The translations under genes and the position numbers were made by a program. From contig JAYKKM010000121.1 in assembly GCA_035772405.1 (NCBI GenBank), forward strand, positions 1,336,001-1,400,000: DNA of 64,000 nucleotides, in the 5' to 3' direction. Positions within the stretch are counted from its first letter, which is position 1. Every line of letters begins with the position of its first letter. Positions 42,000 to 52,661 of the stretch are shown here, piece by piece. The notes below the pieces were generated by a model. It saw only the letters and a list, made by a program, of their open reading frames with translations, made no database searches and was not told the DNA's origin. This stretch comes from Chrysogorgia sp. JL179-B06 (lineage: Eukaryota > Cnidaria > Anthozoa > Scleralcyonacea > Chrysogorgiidae).

Positions 42000-42861
42000 A
42001 GCTAATGGATCGTAATATGCCATAACATGTTGACTTGTGAGGAGGTTCTTGAGTGTAATGAAGGCATTCTGGTGCACAGAGTTCCATCGCCATAGAGTGC
42101 CTTTGCGGGTCAGGAAGCGTTGCAGCTCCGCGACGGTTGAAAAATCAGGAATGAATCGTGAACAGTAGGTAACAAGTCGCAGAAAACTGCGAACTTCAGC
42201 TGCATTGGCAGGCGCTCAAGCTTCACGTATAGCATCTATTTTCTTGGTATCGGGAGTAACGCCGTTGGCCGACACCTCAAACCCAAAGAAGGTCAGCTTG
42301 TTGACACCACATACGCATTTCTCACGGTTGAGAGTGAGGTCTTTCTCTTGCAGTCGCTGCAACACCTTGGCAAGGTGTTGGTCGTGCTCCTGGTTGTTTC
42401 TGCCATAAACGATGATGTCATCAAGGCTTGCTGGATGATGTGTTGGTAGATCTCGGGTGCTGACGAAACTCCGAACATGAGTCGTTTATATTGATATAAG
42501 CCCTTGTGGGTAACAAAGGTTGTAATTGGTCTTGAATCCGGATGTAGCTCAATCTGATGATATCCCCATCGCAAGTCTAGCTTGGAGAAGACTGTAGCTC
42601 CTTGTAGTTCCTGCAGGGTTTCCTCGACAGTAGGAATTGGATGTCGTTCGCGAATGATCGCAGTATTGGCTTGGCGCATGTCGATGCAGACACGGATCTC
42701 GCCGTTGGTTTTTGGAACTGCAACAAGAGGAGACACGGACCATCAGTTGGTTCGATTATTCCAAGCGTTTCGAGCTCTTCTATCTTTGTTTCGACCGCTT
42801 TACGGATGTGGAACGGAATACGGCGTAGAAGGTTGGGCGACTGGCTGTACTGAGTGATCAA
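42000..42861 (-). pseudogene. Ty3/gypsy reverse transcriptase and start of RNase H
   Basis: The RT reads MSPLVAVPKTNGEIRVCIDM, FSKLDLRWGYHQIELHPDSR (catalytic Asp) and FVTHKGLYQYKRLMFGVSSA. Just before the expected YxDD box about ten residues are deleted, leaving LDDIIVYG in another frame, followed by HLAKVLQRLQEKDLTLNREK. The thumb (PANAAEVRSFLRLVTYCSRF) and the first RNase H strand (LRVDASPIGLGAVL) follow to about 42000, after which the RNase H is deleted up to the integrase. The upstream fragment 42861-42577 covers the fingers. Confidence 0.88.
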
Positions 42862-42972
42862 TGTGGAGCTCTAGTTGGACGTCTTTGAGTTTTCCAACGC
42901 CATTGAATACTTGTGGATTGTTGTGAACCAACTCGTCTATCTTGGTTTCGTTTTCGGGTAGTATGTCCTGTA

Positions 42973-43660
42973 CTAGACGGACATCATGTTCATGAAAAAT
43001 GCTAGAGCAATTGCTGTTTGACGTCCCATGAGCGATCCGGAATCTTCGTTCTCTACAACAAAAGCGGCACGCTTGTTCGTAGAACCATGTCCCACCTGGC
43101 AGGAACATGAACCTTGGACACGTAATGGCGTTGTCGAGCCATAAGGAAACAGTCGCAAAGGAGAATGGGCGAGTTTTATCTTGTTGTTGTTGTTTACCTG
43201 GACAAACGTTTGATTGTCAAGCACGTTGAAACTTGCCCCGGAATCTATGATAAGGTCAACTGGAATATTGTTGACTTTTACCGTTGCATGTGGCACTTTG
43301 TTGTTGTTACCAACTGCAAAGAGATATTCTTTTTCTGCAGCGCGAAATAAGCAGTCAGTTTGGCGAGAGCAGTTTCTAAATCATTGCCTGTTTCCTCGAG
43401 AGTTTCGAATATATCCTGTACATCTGGACCTGCAAGATGAAGCGAAACGGCGCGTTGTTGCTTCTTTTAATTTATTCCAGATGCCGCGAGGTAATATTCT
43501 AAAGATTTGACCCATTTCTGCCATCGTTGTGCTATTGTTGATGTGTCAGCGACACTGAAAGGAGGTACTTTAGGTAGATCTAATACTTTAGCTGATATAA
43601 CATTGACGTTTAGTAAGCGACCTGCACACTGGAAAAACCCGTTGTTATCCTCGTCGCCAG
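42973..43660 (-). pseudogene. Ty3/gypsy gag remnant and aspartic protease
   Basis: The gag N-terminus (KVPPFSVADTSTIAQRWQKW, SLEYYLAASGIN) starts after the primer-binding site. Most of gag, including the expected zinc knuckle, is missing. The protease frame 43296-42973 has IPVDLIIDSGASFNVLDNQT (DSGA active site) and LMGRQTAIAL (the ILGxxxA-like flap end). It merges in another frame with the linker before RT (42800-43108). Confidence 0.82.
43644..43659 (-). other. primer-binding site of the Ty3/gypsy element
   Basis: TGGCGACGAGGATAAC in minus orientation, immediately downstream of the 5' LTR. A TGG start next to the LTR is the standard tRNA primer site position. Confidence 0.7.
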
Positions 43661-43803
43661 TTATAGTTTTGAGAAAACACACAATACAGTTTCATAAACA
43701 CTTCTTTAATCTTCTACTCTCCTTCTTGCAACCCCTTCCTCATGGTGCCTACGTCACTCTCCAAATAAGGTCAATGACGCTCTTACTACATAAATAGCAA
43801 ACA
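43661..43803 (-). repeat. 5' LTR of the Ty3/gypsy element
   Basis: 143 bp, near-identical to the copy at 40008-40150 and in the same orientation. Confidence 0.9.
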
Positions 43804-44190
43804 TTATAGATATCACTGCTGCTCCAACTGAAGGTATTGTGTTCAACAGTTGGAATAACTGCAGGGTTAGAGGCTGCAAGGCCATTGGAGACAGTGGTGT
43901 TTGGATAACCGTATATAGTTGGTGTCTTTTGGATTTAATAATGTACCACCATAATTTATGAAGCATTTTCCGTTCAAAATCCCGATATTGCTTTGGGATT
44001 GCTTGCCAACCATTGTTGCTATCTCTTTGGTTAACACTTGATCTTCTCTTTTTCTAAATTGGATATATTCATTTAGTTCTCTGTCATTGAGAGAGCAAGT
44101 GTAGTTTCCTCCACCTGCTGTGGCTTTGAGTATTTTCAAAGTCTCTTTTAGTGTTAGTGGAATCCATTCCGAAAAACGCGCTAAAACATA
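43804..44190 (-). pseudogene. unknown exon, proximal part, split by the gypsy element
   Basis: After a pyrimidine-rich acceptor (tttgtatgttttag, ending near 44181) the frame reads FSEWIPLTLKETLKILKATA, LNDRELNEYIQFRKREDQVL, NIGILNGKCFINYGGTLLNP. After a frameshift near 43925 it continues as TPLSPMALQPLTLQLFQLLN to the LTR. Its continuation lies at 40007-39830 beyond the retrotransposon. The composition is coding-like, the family is not recognised, and at least one frameshift plus the insertion disable it. It is divergent to the RecQ-family pseudogene at 44.4-46.2 kb. Confidence 0.5.
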
Positions 44191-44499
44191 CAAAAAGAAA
44201 TAAATTTATTATCATTTTGTGCATTGTGAGTGGCATTGTAACCGAATCGTAGAAATTTCAATAATTGTATTATCTGCAGATGCAGGCATTTTTTGCAATA
44301 TGTTTAACAGTTAAGTTATCCAGAATACTTATTTGTTGAATAAAATAGAAATAATATTGTTTACCATGTTTGTGTTTGGTCTCAAATTACAGAACCTTGA
44401 CATAATGAAATAAGTTAACCTCGTATCCAGGCTCTTTTCACATGCCACCTTTTAATAAAATTTACCGTTGGTGCGTGGGTGGACGTGCATCTGATCAGT

Positions 44500-45045
44500 T
44501 CTACAATGGAAAATATTTGGTCCTTCATCTTCCTAGGTTGCTTTTTATGAAGGACAAGTAGTTGGACGACTTGTTGATTGATAGTCTAGAGGTATTGGTA
44601 CATTGGTGGTTACAACCATTATAATTGTGTTTTCTGCTTTAAGCTTATGCGGCATACGAGCATCAGTTCTTGATGTTGATGTCTAGGAGGATGGTCGCGC
44701 ATCTGATCACTTCGACATCGGCTATGTTGGAATACCTATGGCTATGTTGTGTGCACTTTTCCATTGTAAATAGCATATATTGCAAGACAATTTCGAAACC
44801 AAAACAAGTTATCTGGCTTGAGTGTATTTTTTTGGAAAAGATTGTGCTTTGTTTTCTTCCAACTGGATATGGAAAATCTTTGGTCTTTCATCTTCCTGGG
44901 TTGCTTTTTGTGAAGGACAAGTTGGTCGAACTTGTCGGTTGGTAGTCTAGAGATATTGGTTCATTGGTAGTTACAACCATTATAATTGTGGTTTCTGCTT
45001 TAAATTCGCTTGAGTAACCTTAAGCGGCATTCGAGCATCGGTTCT
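44500..45045 (+). repeat. tandem duplication within the helicase pseudogene, ~362-bp period
   Basis: The segments atggaaaatatttggtcctt ... gcatcagttctt (44510-44670) and atggaaaatctttggtcttt ... gcatcggttctt (44870-45034) are about 85-90% alike by eye and lie in the same orientation. Confidence 0.8.
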
Positions 45046-45632
45046 TAGCGTTCAAGAGAAACTAGGAGGATGCAGAAGAGCTGAATGATGAATCTGTCTT
45101 TGACTGCGACTTTCGCCTTTGTGAAGAGGTTAAACTGCGTAATAGCCGCCAATACCATATCGTGTTTGCACACCTGGAATCGTTTATTTGTAGCAAGTAT
45201 TGATGGGATTATTGCAGAGTAAGACTTGCCAAGAAAATAATTTGTGCCATAGTTATCGACGAAGCTCACTACATATTGAAATGGTTAGTAACTTAACTAT
45301 ACTACATGTGGCATGCTTTTGATTTAACGTTTGTTATGTGATTAAACTAAAGTTATGTACAGGTGTTGACAATCATATATTTTAATATTATTGAAATGTG
45401 GAATATTTTTCTCTATCATAGGGTCAGAAAGGATTATAGCAGACTTGGTGTGCTGTGTGTAAGATTTCCAATACTTGCTATGACAGCAACTGCAAACGTT
45501 GTGGATAGAAAGGGTACAATGTAATCACTAGGGTTGAAGAATTGCACCCAAATAGAAGGAATATATTTTACAAGAAGTGTTTGACATGGTGATGATATTG
45601 AATCTATTCAAAATATTTTGAATCCAATTGCT

Positions 45633-45730
45633 GGGCGATTCTCCTGTCACACATGTGACATTGCTATTCCTTTGGGCTTCACACTAAGTGTGAAGCCTAA
45701 AGGAATAGCAATGTGATGGGAGAATTGCCC
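45633..45730. repeat. ~97-bp inverted repeat (near palindrome)
   Basis: The left half (gggcgattctcc, cattgctattcctttgggct, tcacacta) is the near-perfect inverse of the right half (agtgtgaagcctaaaggaat, agcaatgtgatgggagaatt, gccc). It interrupts the helicase remnant between NILNPIA and the LKWCGF region. It could be a small MITE or an inverted duplication. Confidence 0.85.
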
Positions 45731-46189
45731 TGCTGCAATTTATTACAAGCCCAAATTAACACTTATAGTTATTTATATCGCACTGAAATGGTGTGGATTT
45801 GACAACAATCTTTTTGAATTTGTATTGGGTAAAAAACAGTATTACTCAGAGGGGTTATCAGAAATTCCTGAAAACAGGTTGTTTGCACAGTTTCATGCAT
45901 CTCAAACCAGGCAGATGAAAGAACAAATCTTATTCTGCTGTGTTCCAGAAGAAGCACCATGAGAGTTGTTTGCTACAGTGGCAATGGGGGTAGATGTGTC
46001 AGCTATACGTAATGTCATACATATTGGTCCACCATGCACACTCAAAGGCGTATTTTCAGAAACCTGACTGAGCAGGAAGGGATGGCAAAACCAGCATGGG
46101 CTACTTTATATTATAACAACAGGGATATTGCCATGAGAAGCTTTTGTTCCAGTGAGAATTTCTGCCTTAGGTATCTTTTATTAAGGTCA

Positions 46190-46610
46190 CTTGACTATAA
46201 TAATAATAATTACAGCTTTTATAACGCATTTTGACAACCTCGATGCGTTTACAATACTAATCAATAAAATATATATGATAACAAATTAAAAAAGATAAAA
46301 ATAGAGATAATAATAATAGGTTACTATACACATTTATAATCGGATTATATCTACTGTATATACTAAGAGCTAAAGTTAGTGAAACTTGTTATTAAATAAA
46401 TAAGTTTTCAAGAGTTTCTTAAATTCAGTTAGCGAGTCTTTAACTCAGTTGGAATTAAGTTCCATAATTTTGGCGTGGCAGTAGATAATGCACGATCTCC
46501 ATAAGTCACCAAATTTGATGTAGGGACAGCAAATAAACCCTTGGTGGAGGAACGCAAGTTTCGACGAGGGTTATGTTTTAGCAGGCGTGTTAATCCACAG
46601 CATCTTTGCT
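46190..46610 (-). mobile_element. L2-like LINE 3' end
   Basis: The minus frame shows NLVTYGDRALSTATPKLWNL followed by IPTE, the same C-terminal motif as the LINE ending at 28866. The 3' end has a gcgttataaaagctgt-like segment and an (ATT)n tail. Only the last ~400 bp are present. Confidence 0.8.
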
Positions 46611-47410
46611 ATAGTGAATGCTCATGTTGGTAACGGTTTTTTCCTACTGAAACTGATACATTGACAGCTAAATTAAATACCTTTTGTGCTTAATTTTAGA
46701 TAAAAAAAATAATCATGCAATGGGGCTAATGCAGGTTTATGTCATGTTTTTGTTGTGACCACCAGACCTCATTTCATGCTACGTATTCTCATGCCAAAGG
46801 ATGCACATGCACTGTAATCTCCTCATACTTAAGGGTAATTATTCAAATACCGTTACATGTACACAAAATAGTAGGGATCTATACATCATGAAGCTATTAA
46901 ACATGATTTTGTGTGTAATTTTAGAAAACCATGCATATGTTGGTTTTTCAGAAACTATCATAATAGCAAGTGTCAAAAGGAAAGTGCAATCTGAGATCTT
47001 TTAAACATACACAAGTTCATTGTTTCACATTGCACAGAAAATCATGCAACTGTTTATCGATAATATACTTCAAAAATGTTTGAGATCACAGTAGTTGATA
47101 AATACCATGAATGTTTGCACAGTGATAATATCATGCAAAGCAAATTGATTGTACCCATAATGTCCAAAGTAAACAGATCCAAAGCTCAACAGTAAATAAC
47201 TTGTGCGGTGTTTCATTTTATTCCACACACTAAAGCCCAGTGAAAAACAATGTTTTTGAATGCCTGTAAAGAAAATCTGTATTTCCTCACCACTGAGCTG
47301 TATTAGTAATGGAGACAGTTCATAGCATTATTAAGTAAAAATATTGTGATGTACTTGACACTGAAAATGTACTGTAAAAATTATAGTTCTCCAATATGAA
47401 TTGGAATAGT
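46611..47410. other. no gene recognised
   Basis: AT-rich DNA. A 67-codon plus frame at 46801-47004 has no recognisable domain. Confidence 0.4.
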
Positions 47411-47950
47411 GTTTTTTTTTTAATTTGGTGATTTAATAGATCCACAGTTAGCAAATGCTAGTTTACATGTGGTCTTAATAACTAACACTAATTTATGTTA
47501 ACCTAAATTTAGTTATTCACAGTCAAAGTGGGTTTCAAAATAACCTACATAAATCCAAATATGATCAGTCAAATTAACCAAGAAATCTTTTTAAGAAGAG
47601 TTGATTTAAATAATGAATTAGAAGTTATATTCTTAATGTTATTATCTAGGTTGTTCCAGGAATCGATAGCTATAGTTCTAAAAGATCTGGCCAAAAATGT
47701 TGCTTTCATATAAGTTGGTTTAGTAAATAGCTTTTCTTGTTATAACCATGCGAAATTTCTAATGTTGGAGATACTGATGAATGCCGTTCGCCGGTGTTAA
47801 TCAGGGTTCTCACGTGTATCATTTGCTTCACTGTTAGCCACCCAATTTCGGCATAAAGATTTTCCCTGGATATATCGTTTACTTTGTAACCTTGGATTAA
47901 TCTGGCCACCTTGTTCTGTATTACTTGTAAAAGGTTAAGTGAATCTTGGT

Positions 47951-49216
47951 TTGATAGATGATTTTATTCAGTTTTAAAAGACTTACAGCTATAATGGCTG
48001 AATTGCGTTAACTTTACAATTATAAAATAAAGTTAAAAACCTAAAGATTAAAAGTATTTGAATTACTAACAATAAAAGAATTCTTAAACCGATCAGTTTT
48101 GGCTCTAGGAACGTTAAGTTGTCTCTTATGTCTTAGCTGGTATTTACAGTTATTTTCAGATGGAAGCAGAGATCTGAGTTTGTGGGATTGGTCTTGAGTG
48201 ATCTCATTAAACAACTTGCACGTCAACAGCTGCCTACGTTCGAAGAGGCGAGACAGACCACTTTCTTCGATCGAGTCTGTGTAAGGCATCCATGGATAAA
48301 TTATTCTTAGAGCTCTCTTCTGCAACCTTTCGATGTCTTCTGATAGATACTTGGGTAGCGAGTTGTGATAAACAGGGCATGCATATTCAAAGATCGTGCG
48401 AATACAGGTAGTATAAAATTTCAAAAGATCTTTGGTTGGAATGGCAGCTCTTTTGAGTTGTCTCAAGAAATAGAAACGAGATGCAGCCTTCTTGGTTGTT
48501 TTCGATATATGAGAGTTCCATTTTAAGTCGCTCGATATATTCAAGCCCAGTAACTTTACTTGTTGGACGATCTCCAGTGGCTTTTCATTGACCATCACCG
48601 GTTCAAATTGGGGATTAGACTTGGCGAATGAGATCCTGAGTTCTTTACATTTTGTTTCATTCATTTGAAATCTATTAGCATGAGCTTTGTCTGAGAACTC
48701 TGACACTGCATTTTGAATCGTGCTCTCATTATCTCTCTCCACGCACTCTGACATAGTGGTGTCATCCACAAACTTCCACATGTCAGTGTTAGTGACGTCG
48801 ATGTCATCGATCAAGAGTAAAAAAAGCCATGGCCCCAACTTGGTCCCCTGGGGAACACCTGCTGGAATATCCCTCCATTCTGATTTGCAGTCATCCGCCA
48901 ATTTGACTCGCTGCTTGCGATGTTTCAGAAAATCTATGATCCAACATTCGATCTTATAAGGGATGTTTAAGGTCGCGAGTTTCGTGGCAAGAATGTTATG
49001 ATCGATTAAATCAAAAGCCTTGCGAAAGTCAAAGAGGACAACTCTTGTAGTGGCACCATTTCCGTCAGTATCTTTTGTCCATTTATGGAACATAGAGATT
49101 AAAGCGAAAGTTGCGGAGGACTTGGATGGCGCCAAATTGGTTTTCCTTTATCTTGGCCAAAATTGCTGGTTTCATATAATCTTCGACAACAAATTCTTCC
49201 GCAATTTTTGACATGA
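47951..49216 (-). mobile_element. non-LTR retrotransposon A inserted in element B
   Basis: 5'-truncated at 49216; it contains one long open frame (48041-49135). TTGGT flanks it (47946-47950 and 49217-49221), consistent with a short target duplication inside element B. Confidence 0.8.
48041..49135 (-). pseudogene. LINE reverse transcriptase (element A)
   Basis: The 364-codon frame has TRVVLFDFRKAFDLIDHNIL (motif A), DIPAGVPQGTKLGPWLFLLL (motif B) and MWKFVDDTTMSE (motif C, FVDD), followed by KPLEIVQQVKLLGLNISSDL KW, LKFYTTCIRTIFEYACPVYH and RLQKRALRIIYP. This is a CR1/Jockey-group type RT. Upstream of the ATG the homology continues in another frame (EEFVVEDYMKPAILAKIKEN) up to 49213, so a 1-2 base deletion near 49135 broke the ORF. 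Endonuclease and fingers are missing through 5' truncation. The C-terminus ends with a short basic tail. Confidence 0.85.
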
Positions 49217-50338
49217 TTGGTGTCAGTGAAATTTGAAGTGGACCCCCAAACGGAGCAGCAATAGTTTAGTTTTGATAATACAAGTGCTTCTGCAACTTGT
49301 TTCAGGTCTAGTTGCAATATATTTGCTGAATCTGTACAATAAACGTAAAGCTTTTGTGAGCAATCCTTGAGAAGTACTTGACAATGGGATTTAATTCCAA
49401 CTCAGTAGTTCGTCCACATGTAATCCAAGAAGTTTAACATGGGAGAGATGATTGATGCTCTCTTCATTCATTTTTAGGTTTAAAGGTAGATTATTTTTCA
49501 CTCTACTGCGACTTCCTACCAGGAGACATTTTGTCTTACCATTGTTAAGAAATAGATGATTCTTTGATACCCAAATTTCAATGTTTGACAAATAATTTTG
49601 AAGATGTTCAGATATCAGTTCAGAGCTTTTGGCTGCTATGTATGGAGTGCTGTCATCAGCATATATAGTGATGTTGCCAGTATTTAAGATGGAGGGTAGA
49701 TCGTTGATAAAGACTAAAAAGTAGTGGGCCCAGACAACTTCCTTGTGGGACACCACATACCATTTCGCTCCATCTGGAGTAAGTACCATTGATGTAGACG
49801 ATCATAGAATAGATTGATTTGAAATGTCCATTTTTCAAGCTGGTTCAGAACATCTACACACTCAGAATACTTTTTTCATCTTTCATGAGAACAGGCATGG
49901 CCACAACATCTGATTTCAAACAGGTTTCCTTAGAATATAGGCAATCAGTGCTTTGGCTTCGCATGAACGGCTTAAAAACTTGAAATTCTTCAAATATAAT
50001 TTTTGATAATGGTATTCTGTATCGGCTTCTAATTGAATCCAATGATTTATATCTAGGTTTCTCTGTGGACCAGGCTGGCAATTCACTACTGGATATTCTG
50101 TTGAAAACCATGCTAGTTGCCACCACATGAACGCTTTTGTTTTGGCTGTCCTTCCTTACATCATGTGCCTTTTCCTCCCAGTCAAAGTTATCCAGAACAA
50201 ACATAAATTTGTTTCCAGATTTAACCAACCTAATAGCATGGTCAAGGATGTATTTACCAATTTATGGTGGGATCCATACAAAAACCATATTTATTCAAGT
50301 TAACTATTAACTGAAAATGATAAAATTACACAAGTAAT

Positions 50339-50372
50339 GGCTACACATTACTAATGGATACACATTACTAAT
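50339..50372. repeat. 17-bp tandem duplication
   Basis: ggctacacattactaat is followed by ggatacacattactaat, in the intron of the DUF6589-type remnant. Confidence 0.85.
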
Positions 50373-50408
50373 ATATTATAATTAGTTATAATATATAATT
50401 AATTACCC

Positions 50409-50452
50409 ATTAGAAATGTGTATTTTATAATTATAAAATACACATTTCTAAT
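50409..50452. repeat. perfect 44-bp palindrome
   Basis: The left half attagaaatgtgtattttat aa is the exact reverse complement of the right half, with no spacer. It lies in the intron between two DUF6589-type exons. Confidence 0.97.
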
Positions 50453-51955
50453 GAATAATTATAAATATTAGTTCATATTTCGTTACAAACATATTGTTAG
50501 TCTGTACTTTAGAAAGTCGATGAAGACAAACAAATTACTTACATCAGTGGACGCATGACCTTGTCTAAGCTGGACTGTATCGATTCTTTGTATACAACTT
50601 AATTCATGCACATTTCTTTTCTGGATGGTGGCTGCTGTCAAGTAGTTTGGACAGAATGTCTTACGACTGGACATCGACTGGACAGTTCATTGGTAACCTC
50701 ACTCATCCAGCTTTCATCGCACATTCCCTCATATGCTCTCTTTCACAGGACTGATGGCCCACTTCTTGCTATTTCAGCGAGCTCTTTATTTGCCATCGAG
50801 CAACATTTGTAACTGGCTGGGAAGTGCTTGTCTGGAAGAGAATAACATTTGTTTCAATACTATGACATAGCGCCAAACAAAGTTATTTTGTATATAGCTT
50901 GTTAATAATTATTTATCATTATGAGGGGTCACAAAAACTGACTTCATAGTCAATTCTGTAGGGGTAATCATTAAACTAAAAGATAAACCATTACTAAACT
51001 AAAAGCATAATATTGACTGATATGATGCTGGACATGGTGGAGAAAAATGTCCAGTGATAAAGTATATATACTAATAAATCAACCACAATTTTTCTGAAGG
51101 GTTTTCATTAAAACGAATACAAAGAGGGTGTTCATACATAGATTAACCCATTGAGTAACAAGGGCACATCTAAGCACCCCACTTTGCTGAATAAAATCGT
51201 CTGGCGTTCATCTAAATAAAATGTGAAAGTGCGCCATTGCACCTTAATGGTTAAACCCAGTTATTTCTTGCATGACTTTGTCTACTTGTTTCCCCATGAC
51301 CATGCTGAACACTATTGTGTAGCTATTTAAATTATATAATTATCCTACATTGAAGAAAAAAGCTTGTGAATTCACAACCAATTAGACATAAAACAAAGCT
51401 GCAATAGCATAACTTGGTAAGTATAAACTCAAGCGCATTGTGACATTCTCAAATCGCACGTAATGTTTTCTGCTCTAGAGTAGATAACTGAATACGATTA
51501 AAATATAGAACTTACCTCCAAAGGGACTGACGTTGTTACAACAGTCACTTGTAAAGCTTGCGTGTCTGCTTTGTTGAATTCTAAGCTTTTTTTTTACCTG
51601 AAGATGAACCGTCACTCACACACACTTTCTAGAAGGCTTGATGGAAGAAGATATTTTCACACAGCGTTTCTATGGTAAGCTTGCGCTAATGATGGGTTTC
51701 CATGATGATTCTTTTGAATTGCATCGCATTGCCGCCAAGTCTTCTTTTGCATGGCCGACAGATGAGATGAGACTCTCGTCTTGTGGCAGAACATTACAAT
51801 AAATCTCTTCACCGTTCTTTAAAATAGAACGATTTGAACTACTGTATAAATTGCCACAATTCGAGTCGACAACAGCCTTACAAAGCATGCAAGAGGTACG
51901 GTTTGTCGGCGTGCTCTTATAAAAAAATTTTGGCATCTCTTTCGTAGCCATCAGA

Positions 51956-52650
51956 CTTGAGAAAAAGAAGTTGTTGACATTTGGTAATTCAATACCTTCT
52001 ATGAATAGAAATGTAACTTACGATTTCTGAGTCAGTGAGTCTGAGGGATATTTTTTTGTGCAAAAATGGAAACCTTACCTCAAAGTTGTTTTGCTGAAGG
52101 ACAAACAGTTTTAATATTTTTACCACCCAGATTCTGGCAGGGTTTTCGCTCGGCGAAGAGCGTGGGTACAAGGTTGGAAATAAGTGTCCCTGAAAATGTT
52201 ATGCCAACAACTGTTGGTTTAATTACGTTAACTCAATTAAAATGTCACAAACATGTCTCCTTACCTGTCAAATCATCAGTTCACAGATGTTTTTAACTGA
52301 CTGTAAAACTAATTTCAAATTTAATGATTTAAATTATTATTTTGGCAGTTTATCTTGTTGGGTCTAGAGCCTGTTATAAACTTGCCACATTGTACTAAAT
52401 TTGCCACATTGTACTAAATTTTTTGTTAACACTTGCTATTCTTTGATATGTACAATGGAAGCAGAATAAATAAATACTTTTGAACACAGCAATGCGAATC
52501 TCAACAACTAGAACTTCACTACATCACGCCTGCACATACGTTTCTATTTCGTGATTGTTCTGCGCTGTCATGTCCAGTCTATGGGGTCACCGTCACATTA
52601 CCCCGTCACATCAGTTTAATCAAGTAGCTTCCTTCTCATGCTTAGCCAGC
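51956..52650. other. no gene recognised
   Basis: Contains a 21-bp tandem duplication (ttgccacattgtactaaatt) at about 52383-52424. A plus frame at 52066-52296 has no known domain. Confidence 0.45.
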
Positions 52651-52661
52651 AGTTTAGTTTC

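Larger units (their letters stand above)
40008..43803 (-). mobile_element. Ty3/gypsy LTR retrotransposon, deleted, 3.8 kb
   Basis: Two 143-bp direct repeats (40008-40150 and 43661-43803) bound minus-strand gag, protease, RT, RNase H and integrase pieces in Ty3/gypsy order. A TGGCGACGAGGATAAC primer-binding site lies just inside the right (5') LTR and a GGGGGAGGG polypurine tract just inside the left (3') LTR. TTATAG occurs at both outer edges, but also at an inner edge, so the target duplication is unresolved. A foldback MITE (40186-40796) lies between pol and the 3' LTR. Several internal deletions make it defective. Confidence 0.92.
44440..46235 (+). pseudogene. RecQ-family helicase remnant (locus 2)
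   Basis: Pieces in order are: KPKQVIWLECIFLEKIVLCF followed by LPTGYGKSLVFH (intact Walker A, near 44860); IIVVSALNSLE (motif Ia); HIVFAHLESFICSKY; AIVIDEAHYILKW (DEAH box, near 45255) ending at a GTTAGT donor; then after 45421 DYSRLGVLC and LAMTATANVVDRK (motif III), RRNIF and DDIESIQNILNPIA; LKWCGF, QYYSEGLSEIPENRLFAQFH; FATVAMGVDVSAIRNVIHIG (motif V); and KPAWATLYYNNRDIA at the RAGRDG position. Many frame changes, an inverted repeat (45633-45730) and a partial tandem duplication of the Walker region (44500-44690 and 44862-45045) make it a pseudogene. It is clearly different from the copy at 22.5-24.1 kb. Confidence 0.8.
47411..49850 (-). mobile_element. non-LTR retrotransposon B, 5'-truncated, split by another LINE
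   Basis: The proximal part (49850-49217) encodes VYINGTYSRWSEMVCGVPQG SCLGP (motif B), NITIYADDSTPYIAAKSSEL (motif C, YADD), FLNNGKTKCLLVGS and LSKLNYCCSVWG. The distal part (47950-47411) resumes with LNLLQVIQNKVARLIQGY, EIGWLTVKQMIHVRT and a C-terminal ATFLARSFRTIAIDSWNNLD, then a UTR and an A-run (47411-47422). The two parts flank element A with TTGGT repeated at both joints. Frameshifts are present. It is inserted in the DUF6589-type pseudogene at 49850. Confidence 0.8.
49851..51955 (-). pseudogene. DUF6589-type gene remnant (locus 2)
   Basis: Minus-strand exons: a zinc-finger-like N-terminal exon (51951-51670, SCMLCKAVVDSNCGNLYSSS, RSILKNGEEIYCNV); an exon 50820-about 50543 (TIQKRNVHELSCIQRIDTVQ, LRQGHASTD at a GTAAGT donor, with stops and frame changes upstream); and an exon 50228-49851 (FVLDNFDWEEKAHDVRKDSQ, NKSVHVVATSMVFNRI). 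The order and the DN-D...K-hydrophobic-H motif match DUF6589-type proteins. The rest of the gene would lie beyond the LINE inserted at 49850 but is not found. It faces the RecQ-family remnant at 44.4-46.2 kb tail-to-tail, the same arrangement as at 17-24 kb. It is more diverged than locus 1, so the family call is less certain. Confidence 0.55.
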
